The position numbers and the translations under genes are program-made. DNA of 64,000 nucleotides from Talpa occidentalis. Its lineage: Eukaryota > Chordata > Mammalia > Eulipotyphla > Talpidae. The DNA lies in NCBI RefSeq assembly GCF_014898055.3, contig NW_023603184.1, positions 106,568,615 through 106,632,614 on the forward strand. Reading direction: 5' to 3'. How positions within the stretch are numbered: position 1 is the first letter of the stretch; each line of letters starts with the position of its first letter. This document shows positions 41,946 to 57,498 of the stretch, in pieces. The notes beneath the pieces are model-generated. The model did no database searches. It was not told the origin of the DNA and worked only from the letters and a program-made list of their open reading frames with translations.

Positions 41946-44900
41946 AACTTTTCAATATTTGTGTAGTTCAGTTTTTCTACATTTTAGTACAGAAACTTTA
42001 ACAAAATGCAGTTTTGAAGGTGTTTCCTTGTGAGTTAACAAGTAAAGAAGATCATTGTTAATTACTATTTTGTATGAATTTTGCTAAAGTTAACTGTAAA
42101 GAAACACCTGCTGACTTGCAGTTCAAGGGGAATCTATTCTCCCCATTTCCAAACCATGAAATGAATGGGCACTGACATGTGGAGAGAATAGATACTTGTA
42201 TGTTTGCAATGTGTTTTAGATAAATAGAATTGGGTATTTAAATTAGCATACTTGTGAATTTAATAGCATTAAGATTTACCTTCAAATGAAAACTCTCAAA
42301 ATTTCTATTTGGTTTTTGTGCATTTTCTTTCAAAATGTAATCATGATTTTAGTGTGTTGGCTTTGCTGAGAGTCCTAGCTGTGTTTTGAACATCTCCATT
42401 TTACATTGCCTTGGTCACATGTGAACTGATGCCATAGTTTTGAGTGTAAAGAATGTCTGCTGCCCTGTTTAAATTCTGGAAAGGGTAGTGGATATTTTCC
42501 CTTTCCTCCTCTAAAACCCATTCTTTAAAATCTTTTCAAAATTCAGAACCACTAAGCTGCTATATGTGAGCAAATTAGTGGTGACTTTTTCTTTTTTAAA
42601 GCACAAGAGGCCCATAAGTCTTCAGTTATTTTCCTTGGTTTAATATATTTTTTTGATACAAGCTCTCAGAGTAAGAGAATAAAAATCATGCATTGTTGAA
42701 CCCTTAACTGGCTGGCATGCTTTCCTGTTTGTACCCTCTACATTTTACTGGCTAAAACCAAGGATAGTCTAAGGTATAATCATCCCAAATGATTTATTGC
42801 AGTAGAAATGTAGCACAGTTGCTTAGTATAAGATACTCACTTCCCAAAGACCTGAATTCAAATTTGGATATTTTTGAGTTCTTAAATTCCCAAAGAACAT
42901 ACTGATACTCGATGTGTATACTTGAATCTAAATCATGTTGGTATAAGTTAATTTGTCTGGGAGGACCCTGACTGAGAAGGTGTAGATCATGAGGTCACAC
43001 ATACATAACCACCACGGTCTACTGTTTTGCGCCAGCTAGTGCTTACAATTTTCATTCGAGCTCTAAGTATGTGCCCTGCTGTTATTCTTTCTTTGGCAGT
43101 TGAACGTTGAATTGGAGATTTCTTATTTTTGTTCTAAGGAGTACTAAGCAAAACAAGCAATAAAAAGGGGAATGGGGCGCGCTAGTGTTTGAATATGCTC
43201 TCTTGTTCTAATTCTGTGCATTATTAATACTTGGATGCATGCAATGCCAGCATGGAAATCGGTCTTCACAGATACTGCAGTTTTCCAGAAAACACTCACA
43301 AACAAATAAATGTAACAGACAACATTCCATTTGTTAATGGACATATGTGAATAAGCAGCGTAGAAAATAGGCTATTAGAAACTGGTTAAGTCCTTCAAAT
43401 TCAAGTGTGGTATATAAATGGACACTGTCAATGTTCATAACTTAAACCTGGGTACCTGGTCAAAGTAATGCTTGGGAAACACTATTAAAATTGAGCTAAA
43501 TTGTCTCAAGTTCTTTTATTCATATAATAAAGGTTGAAGGGAATGGGGGAGATCAACATACCTGTTTCGATGTTTGTGAAATTGTTTGATACAACCTTGA
43601 CAGTATCCTTTAATGACATGGAGTTAATTGTACTGTTAACAAATTTTCTGTGTTCTGGAATTAGTGTAATAGTGAAAACATTTTCAGTAAGTTGATGTTT
43701 GCAACCTATAAGCAGGTGAAATCTGTGTATGTGACCTGTTTATAAGTTGTATTAGCTTAGTTCTTGTGAACAGTGTGGAAAAGTAAGCCATGAGGAGAGC
43801 GTTTAACCAGCTTTAAAGGACCTAAGATGTGCTTTTTAAGCACAGTGTGGATCAAAGGAGACTCACTAAGACAGGACTTCAGCAGCCTTTTGAGTATGGA
43901 CAAGTCAGCATAAATAAAGAATGACAAGGCAGCAGCAAGAGCTTCAACTACAGAGAAGTGAAGGCATAAGATACTATGATGATAGTGAGCAACTTTTCAA
44001 AAGCTAGTTAAATCTGCTTTTTACAACTGAAATATCGAAGAAAGTCTAGCAGGAAGGAGCTTCGCCTTTTGGAACTTCAATGAGAGATAGTTGCCACAGT
44101 CACTAGGTCTAGCATTTAGACCTGCAAGGAAGGGCAATAAGCATTAGGTAAGGCTTGAATTTGAATTTTTTCACTAATTAAAGAGTAATTTTTTGTAAAG
44201 CAAGGTAAGAGTAATCTTTTTGATTTGCAGGTTGAATGAGAACCCTACTTGCCTAAATGAGGAATGTCTTTCCTACCATCTTAAATACGAAGGTTTCTGG
44301 CTGGGTAAGGTTTGTAGCTCACAGTAAAACCTCATGACACCATTTGCTTCCTTAAAAATTTATATTAGGTATTTAAAACATACAGGTAGATGGTTGAAAA
44401 TCTTACTTGGAAAACTACATTCAACACATTATAAAACTTTTGAAATATCCCTGCAGTAACCATGAAGCGTTCATCTTGAGTCAGATGTGGCCCCCTATGT
44501 ATACAATTTATTGTTGGTGTCTTTAGGGTAAAGTACATTTTGACAAAGGATAGCTCAAATTTTGAGAACATCTTTGGTGATACACAAGACGAAGTAGACA
44601 AACTGCCAATCCTTATTCTGGGGGAAAAGCATTTTGGAAGGAATTTTCAAAATTATACAGGTGTAAAATGGTCTCACAAGTTCTCACATATAAATTCATT
44701 TGGGCTAAACATTTGGGAGGGAGTGTCAAGGGTTGGTTATAACTTCTGGACTAGAAAAAGTGGGGTTCTAATCCCTCCTTTTGAAAAACCTAGAGTGAGT
44801 AAAACACATAACTGTTGAGATCAGTTGCTGATCATTGATAAGGGCTATTGCTGCACCAGAAGGGTTTGTTAAAAACAGATTTGATGATTATTCACATTTA

Positions 44901-45900
44901 AAGCACTTGGGAAAGGGAAACCATGCTTTAAAATGTTTCTAAACCATAAGTCAACTCACTGCATAAACAGTGGGCAGTTGGCCAGAGCTTATTCTCAGAA
45001 AACGGCTGGTTGGTTCTGTTTCTGTACTTAAATCAGGACTGAATTACTACACATTGACATAAAATGAAGTGTTGAAAAGGTAATATAATACAGCCTTTTA
45101 ATAAACTTTACAATATGGTTTTAGTGAAGCAAATTTCCTAAGATAGGAACAACTTTCTTTTTAAAGGCATTGTTCTTTCCAGTTCATCTTAATTCTTTAT
45201 AAAATAAAGTGATTTTTACTTAAATAGTTCACTGTCGTTTCTGAAAATTACTGTTCTCTCAAGTCAGCGCCAAGATGTCATAAAGGGCAAAATGAGGCAA
45301 ACTTGAACTGATACTGTTAATAGGTTAGTGCTTCCCACACTATACTACTTGCCCAAAAAAGCTATAGAAGGAAATTTGGTAATGTTAAGGAACTAAGTAA
45401 TTGAAATAGGCTTGGTTTTATGGTATATAGGCTACAGTATATACAATTTGAAATATTTATAATGACTTGGAGTACTAGTAATTGATGTCACAAAGTAGCA
45501 AATAAGCATGCAAATGTGCCAGGGTTAATGTAAGGATTGATAGTCTAATCAAAATTTTAAATTTCAATGTTTCTGATTTTTAAGAAGAGGTGGTCTGTAA
45601 TGGATTCAAATGTTTGATTTGTAGCATAATGAAATGTTTACAGAAAGATAACTTTTTCATTAAAGTATTTTTAGAAATGTGTGTGTGATTTTGTTTCGTG
45701 ATGTTGGTGACATACTGTAGATGATTATTACTAGTAAAATGAACAGAAAACTTGAAGCGAGCCTTCAAAATAACTACATTAAAAATGGGAAACAGGAATT
45801 GTGCGTGTCTCCTAAGGATTGTCTGGAACATAAAGTATACATGAGTTGCTTGGATGACATGAACCAATTGTGGGGGCAATACATAATTACAAAATAAAGT
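41946..45900 (+). other. Possible extended HNRNPA3 3' UTR / downstream flank
   Basis: About 4 kb with no SINE and no recognised LINE, and several AATAAA signals on the + strand. I recall the human HNRNPA3 gene as roughly 11 kb long, which would carry transcription into this region (knowledge-based inference). A 92-codon frame at 44540-44818 has no recognised domain and is not called a gene. Confidence 0.4.
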
Positions 45901-46049
45901 GGTACCTCCCTGATGGCACAAGCATTAGTCTCACAGCTGCCCCACTGTTCCCTTCAGCAGAGTTTTTTCAGTAGACCCACCTTTCTCACCCTGGTGACTC
46001 ACACACACACCTCTTGGCCTATAGCCCAGTTCCTGTATTGACAATAAAA
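45901..46049 (+). repeat. tRNA-derived SINE, strongly decayed and deleted
   Basis: Head GGTACCTCCCTGATGGCACA, then a large internal deletion to CTTCAGCAGAG and the GGCCTATAGCCCAGTTC tail region. Oldest-looking copy here. Confidence 0.75.
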
Positions 46050-46574
46050 TGTAAGTGAAAAGCTGGAAGTTGAAATGGTACAGATGGTGGAGCTACTACT
46101 GTAGGCCCTTGAATGTTCATATTTTAAAGGAGGAAAAACTTGCCCAAAACTGATTTGAGGATCCCTGCATTTGGTGTAGCTTATGGTCACATTTTCCAAA
46201 AGAAACTACCAAAGTAAAAACTTAAAATACCTTGGGTTTTTTAATCTTGACTGGCAGCGGATGAGTGAAACATTTTGGGGTGATGTTGACCAACAGGAAA
46301 GTCTAGTCAAACTACAGTGTTGTAACACATGGAAAGTAACCATTAAAAGATTCCTTGGCTAAGGTTTTGATGGTGATTTAAGTTCTTTATGGCACAACTA
46401 TAAATTCTTAGCTTTAACATGTTAAGTAGAAATTGTAAAGGAAAGGATTTTTTTTTAGAATTGCAAGATATTTTTTTTACATTGGTTTCACAGTATATTT
46501 TTCCATATTCTATGGGGTTTAGTGCCTTGTAATGGCCAGTCTCAAACTGATTGCCACTAAAATAGGTATATTTT

Positions 46575-46888
46575 GGGCCTCCCCGATGGCGCAGCGGTTG
46601 AGCGCTGGGTTGCGACGCTGCCCGCAGCCTCTGCAGCGCGTTCAATCCCCGGCTGCTCCCCGGACACCGGAGGAGGGTCCCACATGGCTCGCAGACCTCT
46701 CCTGCCGCCCGCTGCTCCCCTCAGCAGTGTATTTCGGTCCTTCTGCTTGCTCTGCTCCCCGCTCTGGCTCTGGTGAATCCTCTCACCCTCCCGCGCTTCT
46801 GACTGTACCCAGTGCTTGTATAAACAAAACAAACAAACAAACAAATAAAACATGCCTCTATAAAAAAAAATCTTTATATAAAAAATAA
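46575..46888 (+). repeat. tRNA-derived SINE, young GC-rich subfamily
   Basis: Head GGGCCTCCCCGATGGCGCAG, A box TGGCGCAGCGG, tail with (CAAA)n then ATAAAACATGCCTCTAT. Duplication AATAGGTATATTTT and AAGAGGTATATTTT at 46561-46574 and 46889-46902. Confidence 0.94.
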
Positions 46889-46902
46889 AAGAGGTATATT
46901 TT

Positions 46903-47841
46903 TATCAACAAAACTGCAAAATAACACAGGTAGCAAGATTAAAAAATTGTAATACTGGCATTTACTCAACACTGCAATTGAAATTTTTGAAGATTGTTAC
47001 CGATCCTGTTTAGTATATTAGGTTGTCGAAGTACCAGAGAATGTGGAAGAGTAGGGTGATAGGTAAGTTTTACTTAAATTTTCAAAGATAATCATAACGG
47101 CAAACATATTAGGCTGCATCCATGTGGTTACATGGGCATAATACTGTAGGACTAGGAATCAACTTAAAATTTACTGACAGTACGGATAATGAGTGAAAGG
47201 GTTTTGACAAGCTTCAAGAGGTGAAGGAAAAATTTACATTTATATAGCTATAATCTTGCAATCACAAATCAGGAATTCTGTCAAATGTTATAGCTGAAAG
47301 TTACACAGATAATTTTCCTTAAAAATCACTAATTTGTGCATTCTGTCGACAGAAAAATTGAGTAAACGTAATCTAATTTAAAACTTAAAAATGATATGTT
47401 GCTTTCTAAATTTACTCAGTCATCTTAACACTCTTAATAGGTAGGTAATAGGAAAATGCAACTAAGTTTGATTCTTACATACCAAGATTTTGCTTACCAG
47501 TAGTTTTAAGAGCTTGGGCTAGTTACTTGGAGTTTCTTACACTGTGCTCCACTTTGGGATTGACAGTGCCAACATCCCTTAGAATGTTTTGTATGTTACA
47601 TAAAGTACTTAACCACGTTGAGAATAGTTTTCAAAAATTTGATTTAGTAGATACTTAAAATGTTAAATGAGGGTTTTGAAGTTGTGATGCATTAATGGTA
47701 TTTTGAGATATCTGGCAACAGTAGCTTGATGTTAAAGTTAGGATTTTAACTGTCCGGTACTGTGAGTACATTGTGATTTGTTGCCTATGAGGAATGTCAA
47801 CTTCGGTGTTAAAATAACTCCAATGAAAAATAAGGAAGTAG
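46903..47841. other. Intergenic sequence between HNRNPA3 and NFE2L2
   Basis: No gene signal seen. Confidence 0.4.
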
Positions 47842-48114
47842 GGGCCTCCCTGGTGGCACAAGGGGTTGAGCACCACACTGTGAAGCAGTCCGCAGCCTCT
47901 GCAGCACAAGTTCGATCCCCAGCCGGCCAGGGAGCAACCCACGTGGCTCAGCAGACCTCTCCTATCCCGCCCGCTGCTCCCCTCAGCAGTGTATTTCAGT
48001 CGGTCTGCCTGTTCTGCTCCCCACACTGTCTGGTGAATCCTCTCACCCCCTGCATCTCTGGCCTGTGCCCCAGCTCTTGTTGCATAAATGAGTAAATCTT
48101 TAAAAAAAAAAAAA
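47842..48114 (+). repeat. tRNA-derived SINE, full length
   Basis: Head GGGCCTCCCTGGTGGCACAA, B box AAGTTCGATCCCCAG. Target duplication not clear. Confidence 0.92.
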
Positions 48115-48439
48115 CTCCCAAATTCTGAACTAAATTTCATCTCATTGGGTACTGCTTTTACCTAATTCCTCTAGTAAAGTGCATTTGATACCTGCCTTTA
48201 TATTAATCTGATGGTTGAGACAATGGGCTTGAAGAGCTTAACCTAGTGTTTGGTTCATAGCTTAACCTAGTGTAAGTATTAGTAATCATGGATACTGTCA
48301 ATATCCTGAAGCATACCAAAACTTAATGGGTGACAAACTGATTATGCCAATATTGAGGTTTTTTCCTCTGCATAGAATTAAAATTTAATCTTTTACATTA
48401 TTCTCAGTTCTCAAAAAGAATTAGGCATCAACTGGTAGA

Positions 48440-48706
48440 GGGACCTCCCTGGTGGCACCAGGGGTTAAGCGTCAGCGCTGTGAAGCTATCCACAGTTACT
48501 GCAGCATGAATTCCATCCCAGACAGGGAGGAGACCCACATGGCGCAGCAGACCTCTCCTGTCTTGCCAGCTGCTCCCCTCAGCAGTGTGTTTCAGTAGAT
48601 CCACTTGTTGTGCTCCCACTCTGTCTCTAGTGGATTCTCTCAATGCCTTGCACCTCTGGCCTACACCCTAGCTCTTGTATGCATAAATAAATCTTTTTAA
48701 AAAACA
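48440..48706 (+). repeat. tRNA-derived SINE, full length
   Basis: Head GGGACCTCCCTGGTGGCACC. Duplication CATCAACTGGTAG and CATCAACTAATAG at 48426-48438 and 48707-48719. Confidence 0.92.
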
Positions 48707-48719
48707 CATCAACTAATAG

Positions 48720-49449
48720 GTGAAATTGGCCTGTTAAATATCTTTAAAATATACATTTGAGAATTACATTGTAAAAGCAAAAAAATAAAGGCTTGGGAAG
48801 TACTAGAAACAATTTAAGTAAGGTTTTAAACATTAGGTGGCCATTTAATCTGACAACAGATTGATGCTCTTATTATTTCAGGTTCAGATCAATGAAAATT
48901 TGAGATTTTTAAGTAACAAGTAAGGGATTGTTATATTTAATATCTAATTCTACATAATGCAGCGTGGAACGTTTCTTTGAATGAACTCAGCTAAGTATTT
49001 TGAAATTTGACTTTTTATAAGAGTATGTGTGACTGAAGGCACCTGCCAGGGTAGTAGAAGCCTGATCTGACCTGTCCAGCATTTCTCTTCCCCTCAATGA
49101 ATTCCAGGTGCTCAAGATGGGGATGCTGTTAACATTTTTACAACAATCCACCTGCAACTCTCACCCAAAATTTCATCTTACTCAAGATCTGAGATTTTTA
49201 GCTAAGTTAGAAACACGACATCTTCCAGTGATTTCATCACCACCACCACACTAGGTCTCAACCACGTTAGAAAGGGCAACAGCAGAATCTTCCCCTTTCA
49301 ATCTCTGGATTAGTCCTTGAAATCATTTTCAGCCCTGAGCGTTTCAGTCTTCTGAATCACATTCTCTTAAGCTAATTGAACTGATTTCTTTCACTTATCA
49401 CTAAAGACTTCCTAATACCAGGCTTGAGAAAACGCCCAATTATAAAAAG
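48720..49449. other. Intergenic sequence between the two genes
   Basis: No gene signal seen. Confidence 0.4.
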
Positions 49450-49620
49450 TGCTTACAGTGAGCAAGGCACTATACTTCTGTGGAGTAACTCACTTATCCT
49501 CCCTTCACAGGTGAGGAAGCAGCCCTAAAATTGCTTTGAGTTATTGGAGGTCATTCTAGGAAAGTGGCAGCAGCAAGCCTAACTGGTCTGGCTCTGTGGT
49601 TGTGGATGCCACCATTTTGC
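49450..49620 (-). repeat. MIR element, inverted
   Basis: GAGCAAGGCACTATACTTCT, CACTTATCCTCCCTTCACAG and GTGAGGAAGC, then AGTGGCAGCAGCAAG: the standard order of an inverted MIR. Confidence 0.65.
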
Positions 49621-50122
49621 CCCTAATGAACTGATAGGACAAGAAATGACTTGCATCTAGTGCTTAATATGTTTAACCTTCAGATGAATCTCCATTTCTA
49701 CACTTTAAAACATGAATGAGACAAACATCTCAGATGAAAAAAACTGGATTGTTGTTGTGAATGAGTTAGCGAGCAGGAGGGGGGCATTGATTTTACATGT
49801 TTAATTTTTCAATACGTCTAAAAGTAAACTGATTTCCCCACCTAGACCACCTCCTAACCAGTATTTCCCATCTCTGGACAACTCAGTTCTTAAAAAAGTT
49901 CAGTTCCTTGCCGTTTTTATTGTCTTCCCCAATCCTTCCCTTTTTGAAATAATGTAGTATGTTCCAGGAAGAGTGGGATTTCCATTTTATTCTCTAAACA
50001 ATGCCAGCACATAGTAGGCTTACATCTATTGATGTGAATAAATGATCACTATATTATCTTTCATGTCGAGGTATAATATTTCCCTTGGTTGAGATGCACC
50101 TGCTGAGATATTTAAGAGGTAT

Positions 50123-50149
50123 CTTGATATATAAAACTTATATATCAAG
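50123..50149. repeat. Perfect inverted repeat (12-bp arms, 3-nt loop)
   Basis: Arms CTTGATATATAA and TTATATATCAAG around AAC, about 230 bp past the NFE2L2 poly(A) signal. Confidence 0.85.
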
Positions 50150-50193
50150 TATCTTCTATCTCTAGCACCAGAAGTTCAGTGTAAAATTCTTTG

Positions 50194-50214
50194 TGTATTT
50201 TCAATGAAAATACA
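50194..50214. repeat. Perfect inverted repeat (9-bp arms, 3-nt loop)
   Basis: Arms TGTATTTTC and GAAAATACA around AAT, 44 bp from the larger hairpin. Confidence 0.85.
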
Positions 50215-50375
50215 GAACACATAATGTTCTAAATATATCATTGTCATGGAAGATACTGTGAATAAACTTGAATTCCAAAAATTAAGTCATAATATTCCTT
50301 TATTAGTACCAGCTTTTCAACTAATTTTATTTTTGCCAGAGCTAAACAATTTAATATAAAAAAATGCCATTTTTT

Positions 50376-50381
50376 TTTATT
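50376..50381 (-). promoter_or_regulatory. NFE2L2: NFE2L2 poly(A) signal AATAAA
   Basis: AATAAA on the - strand in the context CTGTCTGAATAAAAAAA, about 390 nt after the stop. The only canonical hexamer I see at the end of this UTR. Confidence 0.85.
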
Positions 50382-50654
50382 CAGACAGTATTTATAAAAA
50401 AGTACATAGTGGTTAGTTTTGCAACAATTTGCTTTTAGCCAGATGTCATATATAAATCTATGAATGTAACAAATGAGATAAGAACAGTATAAATAAGAAG
50501 TTTTTGTAGTATTTACACTTACATAGAAACTAGTCCAAATGGTGTTCTGAGAAATTAAGTTTGCAGTTACAGTGAAACTACTGATTCAGCATACTGATAA
50601 CTTACTTTAATGCTTTTGAAAGTTTTATATTCTACACTAGTTTTGACTATAATT

Positions 50655-50709
50655 TTGCATAGAATTACTTATAAAGTGTATTTCTGCATTTCACATCACA
50701 GTAGGAGCT
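50655..50709 (-). promoter_or_regulatory. Cluster of microRNA seed sites in NFE2L2 3' UTR
   Basis: On the sense (-) strand: AGCTCCT (miR-28 seed match, 50703-50709), ACTGTGA (miR-27, 50696-50702), ACTTTAT (miR-142-5p, 50671-50677) and CTATGCAA (miR-153, 50655-50662). Two ATACTGT sites (miR-144) lie downstream at 50484-50490 and 50485-100, that is 50385-50391. These microRNAs are reported NRF2 regulators in human. Confidence 0.6.
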
Positions 50710-50770
50710 TTTAGTATAAACAGTACAAAAAAAAAAAAAACAACCTAGTTCAGAAAAGGTCATCCAAAAT

Positions 50771-54704
<3,934 letters not shown>

Positions 54705-56032
54705 CTATGTTTAAAACAAAAAAGGAGGGAGGGAGAGCATGATTAAGAAGGTTTTTAAATGACAGATATCACATCATTCATATTATGCCACTGTTTGTGG
54801 AGGGCAGTGGGTAGGGAGATTACAAACAAAATCTGAATGAGAACACAGATCCAATGTTTTGGAAGGGCATAGTTAATTTCATGCAATGAATCTATTCATT
54901 AAAAACAATAACAACCTACAAACAGCCATCCATTCTAATCACTTATTACTTGAATTATTAATGATTGGGTAGTGGTAGAATTCACTAAAGAGTGAAGTGA
55001 TGAACGCTAAACATTAAAGTTCTTGAATTAAAAGAAATCCCATACTTGTTCAGTGGAATATAGAAATCAGACCAAGTATTCCAAATTACTAGTATTACAA
55101 AAAACTGGGTTTGCAAAATACGGATTGAATACATGGACTTTTTCTAAACTTGCTTAACCCAGTTAACCAAGGTGGGTGGGGGGGAATCCAAGTATCCAAA
55201 ATAAATTGCCAGTCTAGCAGTTGTGAAATAATACCGCCATTCTTTTGGTCTTTACGACATTGGATTATTTGTCCCCACCTTTACTACTATCTCCATGGCT
55301 CACTTATCTGTAAAGAAAACTCCTGGCTAATGATAAGCTTGTGCCATGAGGGAACCAAGGGGTTGCCTACTGCCAACCAAGAGAGCGGGAAAAGAATGGT
55401 TAGTGATCACTAATTTACTCCTGAGAAATCATAAATAACCCTCTTTTAAAAATAAAACAAAAGAATGGCTTCCCAGAAAGATGGAGAAAGTACTGAGTTT
55501 TAAGATAATAGGGAGAATTTTACAACGAGGGAATGGCTATTTTGATTTACATAACAAGGTTAGGGCTAAGAACCATTTCCAGACTTCCTTAACCACAAAT
55601 GTGTGAAAAGCAACTTTTCTGATTTGTTAACTTTAGTTTTTAAAAAGTCTAAACAGGTAGGAAATGTGTATCAGTTTCTGTCTGATCACTTATATGAAAG
55701 TATTAAAATGAGATTGAAACTGGCAAAATCAAGACACAGGGAGGAAGAGTGTGGGGCCTGAAGCCAGTAGACAGTGTGCACAAATGTCAAGCTTTGTATT
55801 TTGGTTCTGTTGACTGCCCGCAGCACCAGCCTGCCCTGCATGTCTAGAGCTCCACCACTGTCAGCCTCCCAAGGACAAAAAGAACATGGCTGTTGCTTCA
55901 GTGAGCAGTCAAGCTATTTTTACCTAGCAGAGGAGGAGCTGGCCACTCAGACTAAAGGCTGCACACTAGCCAGATAGTAGAGGCCACAACTAACCTTGAT
56001 TGAAAGTCGATGCTGGAATCTTTTTTTTTTAA

Positions 56033-56300
56033 AAGATTTATTTATTTATGCATACAAGAGCTGGGGTACAGGCCAGAGGTGTGGGGGGGCAGATAAGAGG
56101 ATTCACCAGAGACCGAGTGGGGAACAAAACAGGCAGACTGACTGAAATACACTGCTGAGGGGAGCAGCGGACGAGAAAGGAGAGGTCTGTTGTGCCATGT
56201 GGGTTGCTTCCTGGCCGGCCAGGGATCGAACTCGTGCTGCAGAGGCTGTGGACTGCGTCATAGTGCGGTGGCTTAACCCCTTGCACCACCAGGGAGGCCC
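56033..56300 (-). repeat. tRNA-derived SINE, inverted, in NFE2L2 intron 1
   Basis: Duplication GCTGGAATCTT at 56022-56032 and 56305-56315. Head GCACCACCAGGGAGGCCC. It lies in the sense orientation of NFE2L2. Confidence 0.92.
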
Positions 56301-56469
56301 AATGGCTGGAATCTTAAATGCTATGAAGCCCTGTTTAGGAGTTCATCATTATTCTAGCCTTGAACAGTGTAACACAGAACATAAAGCACATACAATAGGT
56401 ACAGTTAAAACAGCACCTGCAGCTCTTTAGAACTGGCTCAAGTAAACCTGTGTTTAATTAATCTAGTAT

Positions 56470-56690
56470 CTTAAGAGTTTCTATCGGCCAGATACTGTTC
56501 TGAGAACATTACATATATAAACTAATCTTCAAAACCACCATATAAAAAACATTCCTATTTTACACATGAGAAGACTGAGGTCTAGAAAGTGACTACTAGA
56601 AAGTAGCTGAACAGAGAAACCTATGTAACTGGGTAGTCTTAATATGGATTCAAGGTTTTCAACCACTAGTCTACACTCAAAATATAAAAT
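56470..56690 (-). repeat. MIR element, inverted
   Basis: CCAGATACTGTTCTGAGAAC, CTATTTTACACATGAGAAGA, CTGAGGTCTAGAAAGTGA and GGATTCAAGGTTTTC in inverted MIR order. Confidence 0.75.
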
Positions 56691-57227
56691 CTGATCATTG
56701 ACTAGGTTATAAAATCCATTGTCATGTATATACTTTGCTTTGACATTTTGGTGGTGTGACTATTTGGCAGGTTCACAGAACATTGGATTAGGCACATGTC
56801 ACCTGGATCATTTTCCTGACCATGCACAACAAAACAGCAACTGTAGCACTTTCATGGCTGTCTTCTCAGGGGGTTCCCAACTAAAATAAAGGCTGAGAAT
56901 AACTTCTCTTGTTAAAAAAAAAAATTTTTTTTTCCCCATTTTAAAGATGTTTATCCAAAGGTCATGAGAAGGAGAAAGGCCCAAGGTATAGAGAAACCTA
57001 TGTTGCAATTGTAATTGGGCTGGGCCACATCTTAGTATATCAGGGTATCCTACCTAGACTGTTCTCCAACTGGAGCATTTGACCATGCATGGTCTCAAGG
57101 TGGTGGTTAATATATTTACAACTACTAAATGCCAACACTAAAAAATTAAGGAATGCGTAATCACACACTTGAACTCTAATTTCTGTTTTTTGAAAAAAAG
57201 ATGGTCCCTTTCAAAAACTGATGCAGA

Positions 57228-57498
57228 GGGCCTCCCTGGTGGTGCAAGGGGTTAAGACGCAACCTCTAAAGCAATCCGCAGCCATTGCAGTACGAGTTCG
57301 ATCCCCAGCCAGGGAGCCACCCACATGGCGCAGCAGAACTCTCCTGACTCGCCTGCTGCTCCCCTCAGCAGTATACTTCAGTCAATCTGCCTGCTCTGAT
57401 CTCCACTCTGTCTCTGGTGAATCCTCTCACCTTCCATACCTCTGGCCTATACCGCAGTTCTTCTATACATAAATGAAAAATATTAAAAAAAAAAAAAA
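57228..57498 (+). repeat. tRNA-derived SINE in NFE2L2 intron 1
   Basis: Head GGGCCTCCCTGGTGGTGCAA. Duplication around ACTGATGCAGA at 57212-57227 and 57497-57512. Antisense to NFE2L2. Confidence 0.92.

Larger units (their letters stand above)
49621..50359. other. Flank beyond the NFE2L2 3' end
   Basis: Unique AT-rich DNA holding two perfect hairpins (50123-50149 and 50194-50214). Confidence 0.45.
50360..50770 (-). other. NFE2L2: NFE2L2 3' UTR
   Basis: About 410 nt from the stop to the expected cleavage site, close to the human length as I recall it. It has a T-run on the sense strand soon after the stop, AU-rich elements (TTATTTATA on the sense strand near 50487-50495) and several microRNA seed matches. 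Confidence 0.85.

Noticed and set aside
44540..44818. 92-codon frame downstream of HNRNPA3
   Set aside because: No recognised domain or exon borders; likely chance frame in a 3' UTR or flank.
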